DNA of 36,641 nucleotides from Clostridia bacterium. GTDB lineage: Bacteria > Bacillota > Clostridia > Lachnospirales > Lachnospiraceae. Positions 23,454 through 31,420 of the stretch are shown piece by piece. The DNA lies in assembly GCA_910574835.1 (NCBI GenBank), contig CAJTDE010000039.1, positions 1 through 36,641 on the forward strand, given 5' to 3'. The notes beneath the pieces were generated by a model. That model made no database searches, was not told where the DNA came from, and saw only the letters and a program-made list of their open reading frames with translations. Within the stretch, counting starts at the first letter, position 1. Every line of letters begins with the position of its first letter. The translations under genes and the position numbers were made by a program.

Positions 23454-24740
23454 CTACTCTGCTTCTGCCGTATCAATGAAAGTCTGGATGTTATTCAGTC
23501 CGTCCTCCAGTGTGGATTTTCCGGAGTAAATCCGAAGAAGCTCATCCTGTACCTTCGGCTTCCATACGGAACGGGAAGCATTGTTCACGCTCTGTACGCC
23601 GTAGTCAAACATATCTACACATTTCTGTACGTCTAATTTATAGTCAAACTGGTCAAATACCTTCACCCAGGTATCCTCAAGACCGATGTAAGCCGGAATC
23701 GCCGCACCGGATTCACCCTGGACGCGCTGTCCCTCCTCGGAGCCGAAGAACTTGAGAACATCCTTTACGATCTCAAGGTTCTTTCCCTTGGCGCCGGTTG
23801 CATAGCACAGACCGTTGGAAATCGTGGCTTTTCCGTCGCCCTCTGCCGGATTCGGGCACATGGGCAGTACTGCCACATCCCATTTCCCCTGCATCTCGGG
23901 ATAATTCTGCATCTCGGAGAGAAGGTTCCAGTTTCCTTCTAAGAACATCGAACCCTGCTCGGAGAAGAAGGCTGTTCCGGGAGAGGTCTCCGCAAAGTAG
24001 TTCTGATCCGGGCACCAGTTTTCCTGCTGAAGATTGATGTAAAACTCCATCGCTTCCCGGGTTGCCGGATTGTCAAAGCCGCCCTTTGTCTTATCCTCGG
24101 TCAATATGTAGCCGCCATTCTGATATACGAAGTTCCAGTATCCAAGCTGGTCGTCTCCGTAAGCCATATAGCCGTACTTGCCGGTGGTGTCATAAATCTG
24201 CTGGGAAGCTGCCGTCAGGTCGTCCCAGGTCCAGGTTTCATCGGGATAAGACACGCCTGCGGCGTCAAACATTTCTTTGTTGTATACCAGGCAGACCGTA
24301 TCCTTGTCCTTCGGTATTCCGTAATATCTGCCGTCGCTTCCCTGGATATTTGCCAGAGAGATTTCTGAAAAATGATTCTTGTAATAGTCGGGATCTTCGT
24401 CATTATAAAGATCCGTCAGATCTGCAATCATGCCGTAGTCCGCATACTTTAAGATCTCATTGGTATGCATCCAGAACACATCCGGCATCTGATTACTGAT
24501 GGCCGCTGCCTCCAGCTTGGTCCAGTACTCGCTCCAGCTCGTAACCTGTACCTCAATTACCACATCCGGGTTCTTTGCGGTATAAGCGTCGCAAACGGCC
24601 TGCATTCCGTCCCTCTGATTAACGTCCCAGATCTGGAATGTCAGATGGGTTTTGCCGTCGGAGGCTTTCCCGCACGCAGCTAATCCAAAAGCCAATACCA
24701 CGACCAGAAGAGCTGCAAGTAATTTCTTCATGTTCTTCAC
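23454..24740 (-). CDS. msmE: sugar ABC transporter substrate-binding lipoprotein MsmE-like
   Basis: A 428-aa extracytoplasmic solute-binding protein of the CUT1 family. The signal peptide ends in the lipobox LAAC with Cys23, so it is lipid-anchored. The mature part has the usual SBP_bac_1 pattern (FQIWDVNQRDGMQAV, DVFWMHTNEI, YGIPKDKDTVCLVYNKEMF). The start is probably the GTG at 24740, six nt after GGAGGG; an in-frame ATG three codons later would be 15 nt from it. It is the first gene of msmEFG-aga and the most likely raffinose/melibiose receptor. The ligand is inferred from the adjacent alpha-galactosidase. Confidence 0.93.
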   Translation of the reverse strand: MKNMKKLLAALLVVVLAFGLAACGKASDGKTHLTFQIWDVNQRDGMQAVCDAYTAKNPDVVIEVQVTSWSEYWTKLEAAAISNQMPDVFWMHTNEILKYADYGMIADLTDLYNDEDPDYYKNHFSEISLANIQGSDGRYYGIPKDKDTVCLVYNKEMFDAAGVSYPDETWTWDDLTAASQQIYDTTGKYGYMAYGDDQLGYWNFVYQNGGYILTEDKTKGGFDNPATREAMEFYINLQQENWCPDQNYFAETSPGTAFFSEQGSMFLEGNWNLLSEMQNYPEMQGKWDVAVLPMCPNPAEGDGKATISNGLCYATGAKGKNLEIVKDVLKFFGSEEGQRVQGESGAAIPAYIGLEDTWVKVFDQFDYKLDVQKCVDMFDYGVQSVNNASRSVWKPKVQDELLRIYSGKSTLEDGLNNIQTFIDTAEAE

Positions 24741-24836
24741 AAGTTTCCCTCCTTAATATGGACATATTCCACCGGATTTTCGGCTTTTTCCATCAAAATT
24801 TGCCTGTATCCGGCTTAGAAATAGTGAATAAAACAA

Positions 24837-24860
24837 TTCCACCCTGGCCAGGTGCTGGAA
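24837..24860 (-). promoter_or_regulatory. dyad in msmE leader
   Basis: TTCCA..CCTGGCCAGG..TGGAA forms an imperfect dyad in the roughly 165-nt leader between the predicted msmE promoter and its start codon. It could be an operator or a small RNA hairpin; the asymmetric spacing argues against a perfect dimer site. Confidence 0.25.
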
Positions 24861-24904
24861 TAAAATTGGGTATATTGAATAATTACACCCTAAATATCGT
24901 AGAA

Positions 24905-24934
24905 ATTATAACATTTCCACGGAATCATGGTAAA
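24905..24934 (-). promoter_or_regulatory. predicted promoter of msmE operon
   Basis: On the minus strand TTTACC (24934-24929) and a perfect TATAAT (24910-24905) are separated by 18 bp. The poor -35 box fits a promoter that needs an activator such as the divergently encoded AraC-family regulator. Confidence 0.5.
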
Positions 24935-24955
24935 TAGCATAGCTTTTATATTTAT

Positions 24956-25018
24956 ATACCAAAATGCTAGATCTGTACAAATAATGTATAATGTGCTAAA
25001 ATTTTGGCATATAACTGG
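24956..25018. promoter_or_regulatory. candidate MsmR binding sites and msmR promoter
   Basis: Two inverted, similar sequences, ATACCAAAATGCTAG (24958-24972) and the complement of GCTAAAATTTTGGCAT (24995-25010), flank a TATAAT box in the plus direction (24987-24992). They lie just upstream of the weak msmE -35 box. Paired sites of this kind are expected for an AraC-family activator, but the assignment is inference. Confidence 0.35.
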
Positions 25019-25020
25019 CG

Positions 25021-25225
25021 GCTGAGACAAAATAAAACTGCCTTCTGTTCCGATTATTACGTATCCGGTTGTTCTCGCACAGGCTGCCTGCTCCGGGCAG
25101 ACAGTGCCCAAAACCTTAATACCTCCAAAAAAAGTCCAAGGCAATGTCTGTTCGGAGCAGGCAGCCTGTACGAGAACCCTCTGAACGCGGATACGGAAAC
25201 AGCGGCTGATTTATTTTGCGTCAGC
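25021..25225. repeat. long palindromic element, copy 2
   Basis: A 205-bp imperfect inverted repeat with arms of about 90 bp around a 30-nt loop. The outer ends pair as GCTGAGACAAAATAAA with its near-complement at 25210-25225. The inner part carries GGCTGCCTGCTCC and ends at GACATTGCC beside the loop. The inner half resembles copy 1 (12349-12583): both right arms read outward as ATGTC(C/T)GTTC(A/G)GAGCAG followed by GTACG(C/A)GAACC. It lies in the msmE/msmR divergent region, downstream of the presumed msmR promoter, so it may be transcribed into the msmR leader. Confidence 0.8.
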
Positions 25226-25350
25226 TCTGTCCGCCCTCACAATCTACATAAAAATATTGATTCACCCATAAGCAAGTTTATAAAGTCAAAAATGTTTCAC
25301 AATTGATGCATCACCAAACCGAAAGCACTTTGCACTTAAAAGGAGACGCC

Positions 25351-26217
25351 ATGAGTAATCATTTGTTTAACATCTTTCCCAACGAACGCTACATGGATCT
25401 GACGCTCTACCAGTATGGCTGGGAGCAATGTGAGCCGGCTCATTCCTACGGCCCGGCCACACGGAATCACTATTTGTTTCACTACATCATCAAAGGCAAG
25501 GGCGTCCTGCATCACACGGACAATCAAGGCCAAACCCACATCTACAACTTAAAGCCCCATCAGGGATTTTTGATTTGCCCGGAGCTTGTGAGCACTTATA
25601 TCGCAGATAAGGAAGATCCCTGGGAATATGCCTGGGCGGAATTTGACGGACTGCGCGTAAAGGAATTTCTGGAGACTGCCGGGCTTACGGAACGCTCTCC
25701 CATCTACCGAAGCTCTAACCGGGAGCTGCGGGGCGGGATGAAGGAGGAACTGCTCAATATTGTTCATGGTAAGGAGCACTCCTCCCTCTATCAGATTGGG
25801 CATCTCTACCTCTTTCTCGACCTGCTGATCCGGTCCTCCTTTAATCGGAAGGAATTTTCGGCAGGAAGGCTCAAGGACTTCTATATTCGGGAGGCTATCA
25901 GCTTTATCGAACAGAATTACAGCCATCCGATTACGGTGGAGGATATTGCTGTGTTTTGTAATTTGAACCGCAGTTATCTGGGTAAGATTTTCCGTGACGA
26001 GCTGAATAAGACGCCGCAGCAGTTCCTTATTTACTACCGAATGAACCGGGCGGCGGAGCTGCTCAAGTTCTCCGAGACAACGGTGGGGGAAGTGGGGAAG
26101 CTGGTGGGGTATCCCAATCAGCTTCATTTTTCCAGGGCTTTTAAAAATGTGTTTGGTATTCCTCCGACCGAGTGGCGGAGGGAGAACCGGCTGTATCAGC
26201 CGTTAAAAGAAGCATAA
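25351..26217 (+). CDS. msmR: AraC-family transcriptional regulator (MsmR-like)
   Basis: A 288-aa regulator with an N-terminal cupin-type sugar-binding domain (residues about 1-160; HYLFHYIIKGKGVLHH, PWEYAWAEFDG) and a C-terminal double helix-turn-helix (about 185-285; ITVEDIAVFCNLNRSYLGKIF and VGKLVGYPNQLHFSRAFK). It is divergent from msmE and matches regulators that activate alpha-galactoside operons when the sugar is bound. The start at 25351 is chosen because AAAAGGAG precedes it; an in-frame ATG upstream lacks a site. A bidirectional terminator follows. Confidence 0.9.
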   Translation: MSNHLFNIFPNERYMDLTLYQYGWEQCEPAHSYGPATRNHYLFHYIIKGKGVLHHTDNQGQTHIYNLKPHQGFLICPELVSTYIADKEDPWEYAWAEFDGLRVKEFLETAGLTERSPIYRSSNRELRGGMKEELLNIVHGKEHSSLYQIGHLYLFLDLLIRSSFNRKEFSAGRLKDFYIREAISFIEQNYSHPITVEDIAVFCNLNRSYLGKIFRDELNKTPQQFLIYYRMNRAAELLKFSETTVGEVGKLVGYPNQLHFSRAFKNVFGIPPTEWRRENRLYQPLKEA

Positions 26218-26226
26218 CTATCAAGG

Positions 26227-26290
26227 AAGCGGAAAATAAAACAACAGGAATGTATATTCAAAGACAAACCTGCTATTTTATTTTCCGCTT
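26227..26290. terminator. bidirectional terminator between msmR and HD gene
   Basis: AAGCGGAAAATAAAA..CAGG pairs with CCTG..TTTTATTTTCCGCTT over about 19 bp with a 20-nt loop, between two converging genes. The arms supply T-rich exits on the plus strand (TATTTTATTTT within the stem) and on the minus strand. Confidence 0.65.
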
Positions 26291-26324
26291 CTTCAAAATC
26301 TGCTTTAAATGCATCAAATCTCTT

Positions 26325-26918
26325 CTACTGTTCTTTTAAATTCCCTTTCTCAATATGCTTTCGAATAATGTGATCCGTAACCTCTTCAAACAGCTTTTCC
26401 GATCCCAGACGCGTCTTTCTCTGCCGTCCGTAAACCTGCTCTGCTGTCACTCCATGCTCTTTCCAGTCGCCGCCGTCATTGCTGTCATTTAGAATCAAAG
26501 GCTGCAGATTATCCATAGCGCGCGCATACCTTGCTTCCGGCGTCTTATATTCCTCAAATTCATCAAACAAGGCAATAAGTTCCTGCTTCTGATCCTCCGG
26601 CAGAAGGGAATACAGCTTTTCCTTCGCCGCGTCTTCCCGGGCCTTCTGGGTTTTCAGATTTTCCGCATCATAAGCGTAGGTATCTCCGGCCTCAATCTCT
26701 ACAATATCATGAATTAAGCACATGAGCATCACTTTTGTTATGTCAACTTCTTCGTTGGCGTATTCTCGCAGAAGATAGGCCATAATAGCCATATGCCAAG
26801 CATGTTCCGCATCATTTTCATTTCTGCCATGACCGGATAAATGCGTCTGGCGGTATATGTTTTTTTCTTTGTCAATCTCCAATGCAAAATCCAATTGTTT
26901 TTTTAAGCGTTCTTCCAT
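26325..26918 (-). CDS. HD-domain phosphohydrolase (YfbR-like)
   Basis: A 197-aa HD-superfamily protein, probably a metal-dependent nucleotidase acting on nucleoside monophosphates like YfbR. Metal ligands are visible as H in TEHAWH-type NDAEHAWHMAIMAYLL, the HD pair in CLIHDIVEIEAGD and the later D in RAMDNLQPL. The start chosen is the ATG at 26918 (AAAGGAA upstream, longish spacing); a longer frame exists. It overlaps the upstream GNAT gene by 16 nt, so the two are translated together. Confidence 0.85.
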   Translation of the reverse strand: MEERLKKQLDFALEIDKEKNIYRQTHLSGHGRNENDAEHAWHMAIMAYLLREYANEEVDITKVMLMCLIHDIVEIEAGDTYAYDAENLKTQKAREDAAKEKLYSLLPEDQKQELIALFDEFEEYKTPEARYARAMDNLQPLILNDSNDGGDWKEHGVTAEQVYGRQRKTRLGSEKLFEEVTDHIIRKHIEKGNLKEQ

Positions 26919-27394
26919 AATAATTGCGATTCCTTTCCGCTTTGGAATAACCTTCCTTTCTCTTTGTTCCTGCTCCAGCACATTCCATACTCTTTTTCTC
27001 CCGTATTTTCGTCCGTGCCTTCTCTTTGTATCTGAAAGCCTTCCCTCTGATAGAATTTTACGGCTCTCAGATTCTTTTGATATACGTTCAATGTGAGCTG
27101 CTCCCGGATGCTCTTTGCATAGTCTGTCAGCATTTTGCCGATGCCGCGGGACCGGGCGCTGCTTCGGACAAAAATTCCTGCAATGTAATCGTCGCTCAGA
27201 CCCACAAAGCCTTGGATCTCCTCCTTATTCTCATCCTCACAGACATATAGCTCTCCCTGGGAAAGCATCTCTTTTACTGCTTTAAAATTATCTTTCCAAT
27301 ATTGAGGAGAAATAAAATCGTGGGCATCCAGATTGGCATCCAGCCAAATCCTTGCCGCCTCATCCACATCCTCTTTTTGCAGCTGCCTTATCAT
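26903..27394 (-). CDS. GNAT-family N-acetyltransferase
   Basis: A 163-aa acetyltransferase with the acetyl-CoA motif RSSARSRGIGKMLTDYA, followed by LTLNVYQKNLRAVKFYQREGF, typical of the RimI/YjaB group. Expected to acetylate a small amine or protein N-terminus; substrate unknown. The C-terminus beyond MCWSR is a 20-residue basic tail that overlaps the start region of the HD gene. ATG at 27394 follows AAGAGGAT. Confidence 0.87.
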   Translation of the reverse strand: MIRQLQKEDVDEAARIWLDANLDAHDFISPQYWKDNFKAVKEMLSQGELYVCEDENKEEIQGFVGLSDDYIAGIFVRSSARSRGIGKMLTDYAKSIREQLTLNVYQKNLRAVKFYQREGFQIQREGTDENTGEKEYGMCWSRNKEKGRLFQSGKESQLLWKNA

Positions 27395-27435
27395 TTGGAA
27401 TTATCCTCTTTTCTACTCTTTATATTTCAAAATTT

Positions 27436-27513
27436 TTAAAACAGCGGATTCCGCACTGCCTCTGCAATTTCTTCCAGGCCAGAACAAGCTGTCCGCTCCT
27501 TTAAATCTATCAT
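27436..27513 (-). pseudogene. 25-codon ORF with full leader, likely gene remnant
   Basis: A short frame (MIDLKERTACSGLEEIAEAV..., 25 aa) begins with a strong ribosome binding site (AAGAGGTGAG) and the recurring leader motif GGAATATTACGGTATTGGAATA. It stops at TTTTAA. The sequence weakly recalls the first residues of DUF3788-type proteins, so this may be the intact start of a gene whose body was deleted, rather than a functional peptide. It lies between feoB and the GNAT gene on the same strand. Confidence 0.4.
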
Positions 27514-27545
27514 AGCTCACCTCTTATTCCAATACCGTAATATTC

Positions 27546-29888
27546 CTACATTCCCAACAGATTCCCGCACATACATACAATCCACGATGCAAGCCAGGCA
27601 ATTGCACATTGCCAGATAACCACACCTGCCGCCCATTTGCTGCCCAGTTCTCTTTTAACAGAAGCTACAGCCGCCACACATGGGGTATAAAGCAAGCTGA
27701 ATACCAGAAGCGATACCGCCGATAAGGTTGACAATGCCTGTTCCACTCCTGCCGGAAATAAAATTTCCAATGTAGATACCACACTCTCCTTTGCCATAAA
27801 ACCACTGATCAGGGATGTGACAATACGCCAGTCGCCTAACTGAATCGGTGCAAGCAGCGGCGCAATCCATCCGGCAACCATAGCGAGAATACTGTCTTTG
27901 GAGTCTGCCACCAGATTCAAATGACGATCGAAGCTCTGCAAAAACCACACACAGGCCGTAGCAATAAAAATAACAGTAAAGGCTCTCTGCAAAAAGTCCT
28001 TTGCTTTTTCCCACAAAAGCTGTGAAACATTCTTCACTCCCGGCAGACGGTAGTTGGGCAGCTCCATCACAAAGGGCACAGCCTCCCCCTTAAACAAAGT
28101 TCCCTTAAACAAAAAGGCAACCAGGACCCCAATCACCATCCCCAGAACATAAAGCCCTGTCATAATAAGTCCGCCCTTGCCTGGAAAAAATGCACTCACA
28201 AAAAAAGCATAAATGGGAAGCTTTGCCGTACAGCTCATAAAGGGCGTCAGCAGAATGGTCATCTTTCGGTCCCGTTCACTGGGAAGGGTACGGGTAGCCA
28301 TGACTGCCGGCACGCTGCACCCAAAACCAATCAGCAGCGGCACAATGCTGCGCCCGGAAAGCCCGATTTTCCGAAGAAGCTTGTCCATAAAAAATGCAAC
28401 TCTGGCAATATAACCGCTGTCCTCCAGTATGGACAGGAAGAAAAACAGCGTGACAATAATCGGAAGGAAGGAAAGGACGGAGCCTACTCCCTGGAAAATG
28501 CCGTCAATCACCAATCCATGAAGCACCTCATTTACATGAGCCGCCGCCATCGTCCGATCCACAAGCATCGTCAAGGCATCAATCCCCATCTCCAAAAGGC
28601 TTTGAAGCCATGCGCCTATTACATGGAAGGTCAGGAAAAATACGGCGGCCATAATCCCAATAAAACAGGGAATCGCCGTGTATTTTCCAGTTAAAACACG
28701 ATCCAGGCGTTCGCTTCGAAGGCGCTCCTTGCTTTCCCTTGGCTTTACTACGGTTTTTTCGCAGATATTTTCTATAAAGTGAAAGCGCATGTCCGCAATG
28801 GCGGCGCTCTTGTCCAAACCGCGCTCCTTTTCCATCTGAACCGTCATATGCTCCAAAAGCTCCAGCTCATTCTGATCCAGCTTAAGCTGTGCCAGGATCA
28901 AGTGATCTCCCTCAATCAATTTTGTTGCCGCAAAGCGCAGGGGAAGTCCCGCCATTTTTACATGATCCTCAATCAAATGGCAGACTGCATGGATACAGCG
29001 GTGAACGGCTCCTCCAAAATCATTTTCGCCGCAGAAATCCTGCCGGCCCGGCCGCTCCTGATACTGTGCGATATGGATCGCATGGCGAACCAGCTCATCT
29101 ACGCCCTGATTCTTTGCCGCGGAAATAGGGACTACCGGCACGCCGAGCATGGCTTCCATACCGTTGATATCAATGGAGCCTCCATTTCCTGTCATTTCAT
29201 CCATCATATTTAATGCTACAACAACCGGAAGATCCATTTCCAGTAGCTGCATGGTAAGATACAGATTCCGCTCTATATTCGTTGCATCCACAATGTTGAT
29301 AACTGCCTTGGGCTTTTCCTGCAAAACAAAATTCCGGGACACAATTTCTTCGCTTGTATAGGGCGACATGGAATATATGCCCGGCAAATCTGTTATCAGA
29401 GTATCCGGCCGGCCTTTGATAGAGCCGTCCTTGCGATCTACCGTTACACCCGGGAAATTCCCCACATGCTGGTTGGAGCCGGTCAGCTGGTTAAACAGCG
29501 TCGTCTTACCGCAGTTTTGATTGCCCACCAGGGCATATGTAAGCTTTGTACCGGAAGGCAGGGGATGCTCGTCCGCCTTCACATGATACTTTCCCTCTTC
29601 TCCAAGACCGGGATGAGCCGTCCGGTTGATTCCCCTGGCTCCCTCGTGCTTCCGCTGGCGCTCCGTAATCGGAGAAACCTCTATCTGAGCCGCGTCCGCA
29701 AGCCGCAAGGTCAGCTCGTATCCGTGAATCTGAATCTCCATCGGATCTCCCATCGGAGCAAGCTTTACAACCGTAACCTCTGCGCCCGGGATCACTCCCA
29801 TATCCAAAAAATGCTGACGAAGAGCGCCCTCTCCGCCTACGATATCAATAACGGCACTTTTGCCTGTCTCTACTTCCTTTAATGTCAA
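27546..29888 (-). CDS. feoB: FeoA-FeoB fusion ferrous iron transporter
   Basis: A 780-aa protein that takes up Fe(II). Residues 1-75 are a FeoA SH3-like domain (GGEGALRQHFLDMGVIPG). A linker of about 40 residues precedes the FeoB G domain: G1 GNQNCGKTT (122-130), G3 DLPG (167-170), NMMD as G4. The membrane part carries the two Gate motifs, with conserved cysteines in LIGFGCSVPAVMATRTL and SFMSCTAKLPIYA-like context. The start is a TTG at 29888 behind GGGGAGGC. Fused FeoA-FeoB occurs in several anaerobes. Fe-dependent fumarase lies 2 kb away. The promoter has a DtxR-type dyad. Confidence 0.95.
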   Translation of the reverse strand: MTLKEVETGKSAVIDIVGGEGALRQHFLDMGVIPGAEVTVVKLAPMGDPMEIQIHGYELTLRLADAAQIEVSPITERQRKHEGARGINRTAHPGLGEEGKYHVKADEHPLPSGTKLTYALVGNQNCGKTTLFNQLTGSNQHVGNFPGVTVDRKDGSIKGRPDTLITDLPGIYSMSPYTSEEIVSRNFVLQEKPKAVINIVDATNIERNLYLTMQLLEMDLPVVVALNMMDEMTGNGGSIDINGMEAMLGVPVVPISAAKNQGVDELVRHAIHIAQYQERPGRQDFCGENDFGGAVHRCIHAVCHLIEDHVKMAGLPLRFAATKLIEGDHLILAQLKLDQNELELLEHMTVQMEKERGLDKSAAIADMRFHFIENICEKTVVKPRESKERLRSERLDRVLTGKYTAIPCFIGIMAAVFFLTFHVIGAWLQSLLEMGIDALTMLVDRTMAAAHVNEVLHGLVIDGIFQGVGSVLSFLPIIVTLFFFLSILEDSGYIARVAFFMDKLLRKIGLSGRSIVPLLIGFGCSVPAVMATRTLPSERDRKMTILLTPFMSCTAKLPIYAFFVSAFFPGKGGLIMTGLYVLGMVIGVLVAFLFKGTLFKGEAVPFVMELPNYRLPGVKNVSQLLWEKAKDFLQRAFTVIFIATACVWFLQSFDRHLNLVADSKDSILAMVAGWIAPLLAPIQLGDWRIVTSLISGFMAKESVVSTLEILFPAGVEQALSTLSAVSLLVFSLLYTPCVAAVASVKRELGSKWAAGVVIWQCAIAWLASWIVCMCGNLLGM

Positions 29889-29930
29889 AATTTTCTGCCT
29901 CCCCTTCTCTGCGACTTTTTTCGACCAAAA

Positions 29931-29961
29931 ATAGCATATGCTAACTGTACCGTTTTGTCAA
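29931..29961 (-). promoter_or_regulatory. feoAB promoter with DtxR-type dyad
   Basis: On the minus strand TTGACA (29961-29956) and TATGCT (29938-29933) are spaced 17 bp. The -10 box sits inside the dyad GTTAGCATATGCTAT (29945-29931). The TTAGC...GCTAA half-sites resemble operators of DtxR/IdeR/MntR-family iron or manganese repressors rather than a Fur box. A repressor bound here would block the polymerase directly. Confidence 0.6.
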
Positions 29962-30119
29962 TACTTCCGGACTTTCCATAAATTGTTTGTTACTTTTCAT
30001 AAATTATTTAAGGGCTTTCCCAGGGTATAGTATTTTGAATATTCCTGTAGTAAAATAGTGTCATGAAACAAGTTCCTGTCTTACCATAATGAACGGACAC
30101 TTCCCAGCAGGAGGCACAC

Positions 30120-30608
30120 ATGAAATTAATTATCACAGATTTAGCTCCCTTTTCTATCCATGTAGAAGGCGAATATCAGCTTATCAATCCCAGAGGAACC
30201 ATCCACCCCTGTACCGGCTGCTTTGGCTGCTGGGTAAAAACGCCCGGAAAATGCGTTATTCAAGACGGCTATGAAAGCACCGGAATCGCTATGGGCAAAT
30301 GCACTGAGCTTATCCTGGTCAGCCAGTGCTGCTATGGAAGCGTAAGCCCCTTTGTAAAAGCTGTCCAGGATCGGGCTATCTCCTATATCCACCCGGACTT
30401 TGTTCTTCGCGGAGGCGAAATGCACCATAAGCGCAGATATCAAAATGTTATTACTCTGTCCGCCTATTTCTATGGGGAAGCTGTCACAGAGGCGGAAAAA
30501 GAAACCGCCCGAAAGCTCCTGGCCGCAAATGCTGATAACTATGACGGCCGTGTAAAAAATATTCGTTTTTATAAATCGGCGGCGGAATTAGAGAATCTCA
30601 TCCTGTGA
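30120..30608 (+). CDS. FMN-dependent NAD(P)H oxidoreductase-like flavoprotein
   Basis: A 162-aa flavodoxin-fold protein of the NADPH-dependent FMN reductase group. It contains the cysteine cluster C31-TG-C34-FG-C37 and C45 within the family motif GCFGCWVKTPGKC. It lacks the canonical long N-terminal FMN loop of full-length members, so it is on the short side. It would move electrons in the cytoplasm. ATG at 30120, preceded by AGGAGGC. It is divergent from feoAB, and the second flavoprotein lies 76 nt downstream. Confidence 0.75.
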   Translation: MKLIITDLAPFSIHVEGEYQLINPRGTIHPCTGCFGCWVKTPGKCVIQDGYESTGIAMGKCTELILVSQCCYGSVSPFVKAVQDRAISYIHPDFVLRGGEMHHKRRYQNVITLSAYFYGEAVTEAEKETARKLLAANADNYDGRVKNIRFYKSAAELENLIL

Positions 30609-30684
30609 AAAGTTAAAAACCCCGCAGGAATAAGATTCACATTGCTATTTTTGAACAGGTAAAACGAAAGGAATGGGGTATTTT

Positions 30685-31326
30685 ATGAAAATCGCTCTGA
30701 TTAACGGAAGTCCTAAAGGGAACAACAGCGCCAGCGCCGGACTCCTGGCTGATTTGAAATCACATATTGGAGAAAGGGCCGAGTTTACGGAAGCCTTACT
30801 GCGCAAGGCTGCTGTCTCAGACGAAGTCTTAACGGAATTAAACCATGCGGATGTATGGGTGTTCGCATATCCTCTTTATGTGGACGGTATCCCTTCCCAT
30901 CTTCTGTCCTGTCTGATGCAGATTCAAAAGGCGGGAGGAGCCTCCGGAAAAACAGCTGTCTACGGAATTGTAAACTGCGGCTTTTATGAAGGAATCCAGG
31001 CGGAAACGGCTTTGAATATACTGGAAAACTGGTGTGCAAAAGCAAGCCTTTTCTGGGGTGGAGGCATTGGCGCGGGCGGTGGCGGCGCTCTTAGTCAGCT
31101 GCCGGACGTCAAGAACGGTCACGGCCCTAAGGCTCCTGTTTTTAAAGCGCTGCAGGCACTGGCAAACACCCTTCTTGAGAAAAAAGCACAGGAAAATCAG
31201 TATGTTTCCATTGCCTTTCCAAGATTCTTATATAAGATGGCGGCTCAGATGGGATGGCGGCAGATGATAAAAAAGAATGGAGGCAAACGAAGTGATCTGG
31301 GAAAATTCAACTTTGATGACCGTTAA
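30685..31326 (+). CDS. flavodoxin-fold NAD(P)H reductase family protein
   Basis: A 213-aa protein. The N-terminal MKIALINGSPKGNNSAS is the FMN-phosphate loop of the flavodoxin/NADPH-dependent FMN reductase fold; later WVFAYPLYVDGIPSHLL and VYGIVNCGFYEG contact the flavin in relatives. The C-terminal 60 residues contain a glycine-rich stretch (GGGIGAGGGGAL) and a basic tail. Start ATG at 30685, 12 nt after AAAGGA; an ATG four codons earlier is too close to the site. Probably co-transcribed with the gene upstream; a terminator follows. Confidence 0.82.
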   Translation: MKIALINGSPKGNNSASAGLLADLKSHIGERAEFTEALLRKAAVSDEVLTELNHADVWVFAYPLYVDGIPSHLLSCLMQIQKAGGASGKTAVYGIVNCGFYEGIQAETALNILENWCAKASLFWGGGIGAGGGGALSQLPDVKNGHGPKAPVFKALQALANTLLEKKAQENQYVSIAFPRFLYKMAAQMGWRQMIKKNGGKRSDLGKFNFDDR

Positions 31327-31360
31327 AGGAGCAATATGAGGCTGTTTTTATAAAAGGGAC

Positions 31361-31396
31361 GCCGCAAAACACAGAACTCCCGTCCTGTTTTGCGGC
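31361..31396. terminator. bidirectional terminator between converging genes
   Basis: GCCGCAAAACA pairs with TGTTTTGCGGC across a 14-nt loop. The plus-strand gene ends at 31326 and the minus-strand fumarase subunit ends at 31421. Confidence 0.75.
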
Positions 31397-31420
31397 ACCT
31401 CTATTTTCCAAACAAGTCTT

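Noticed and set aside
24837-24860. Attenuator in msmE leader
   Set aside because: The dyad has no convincing U-tract and no competing antiterminator; kept only as a low-confidence dyad.
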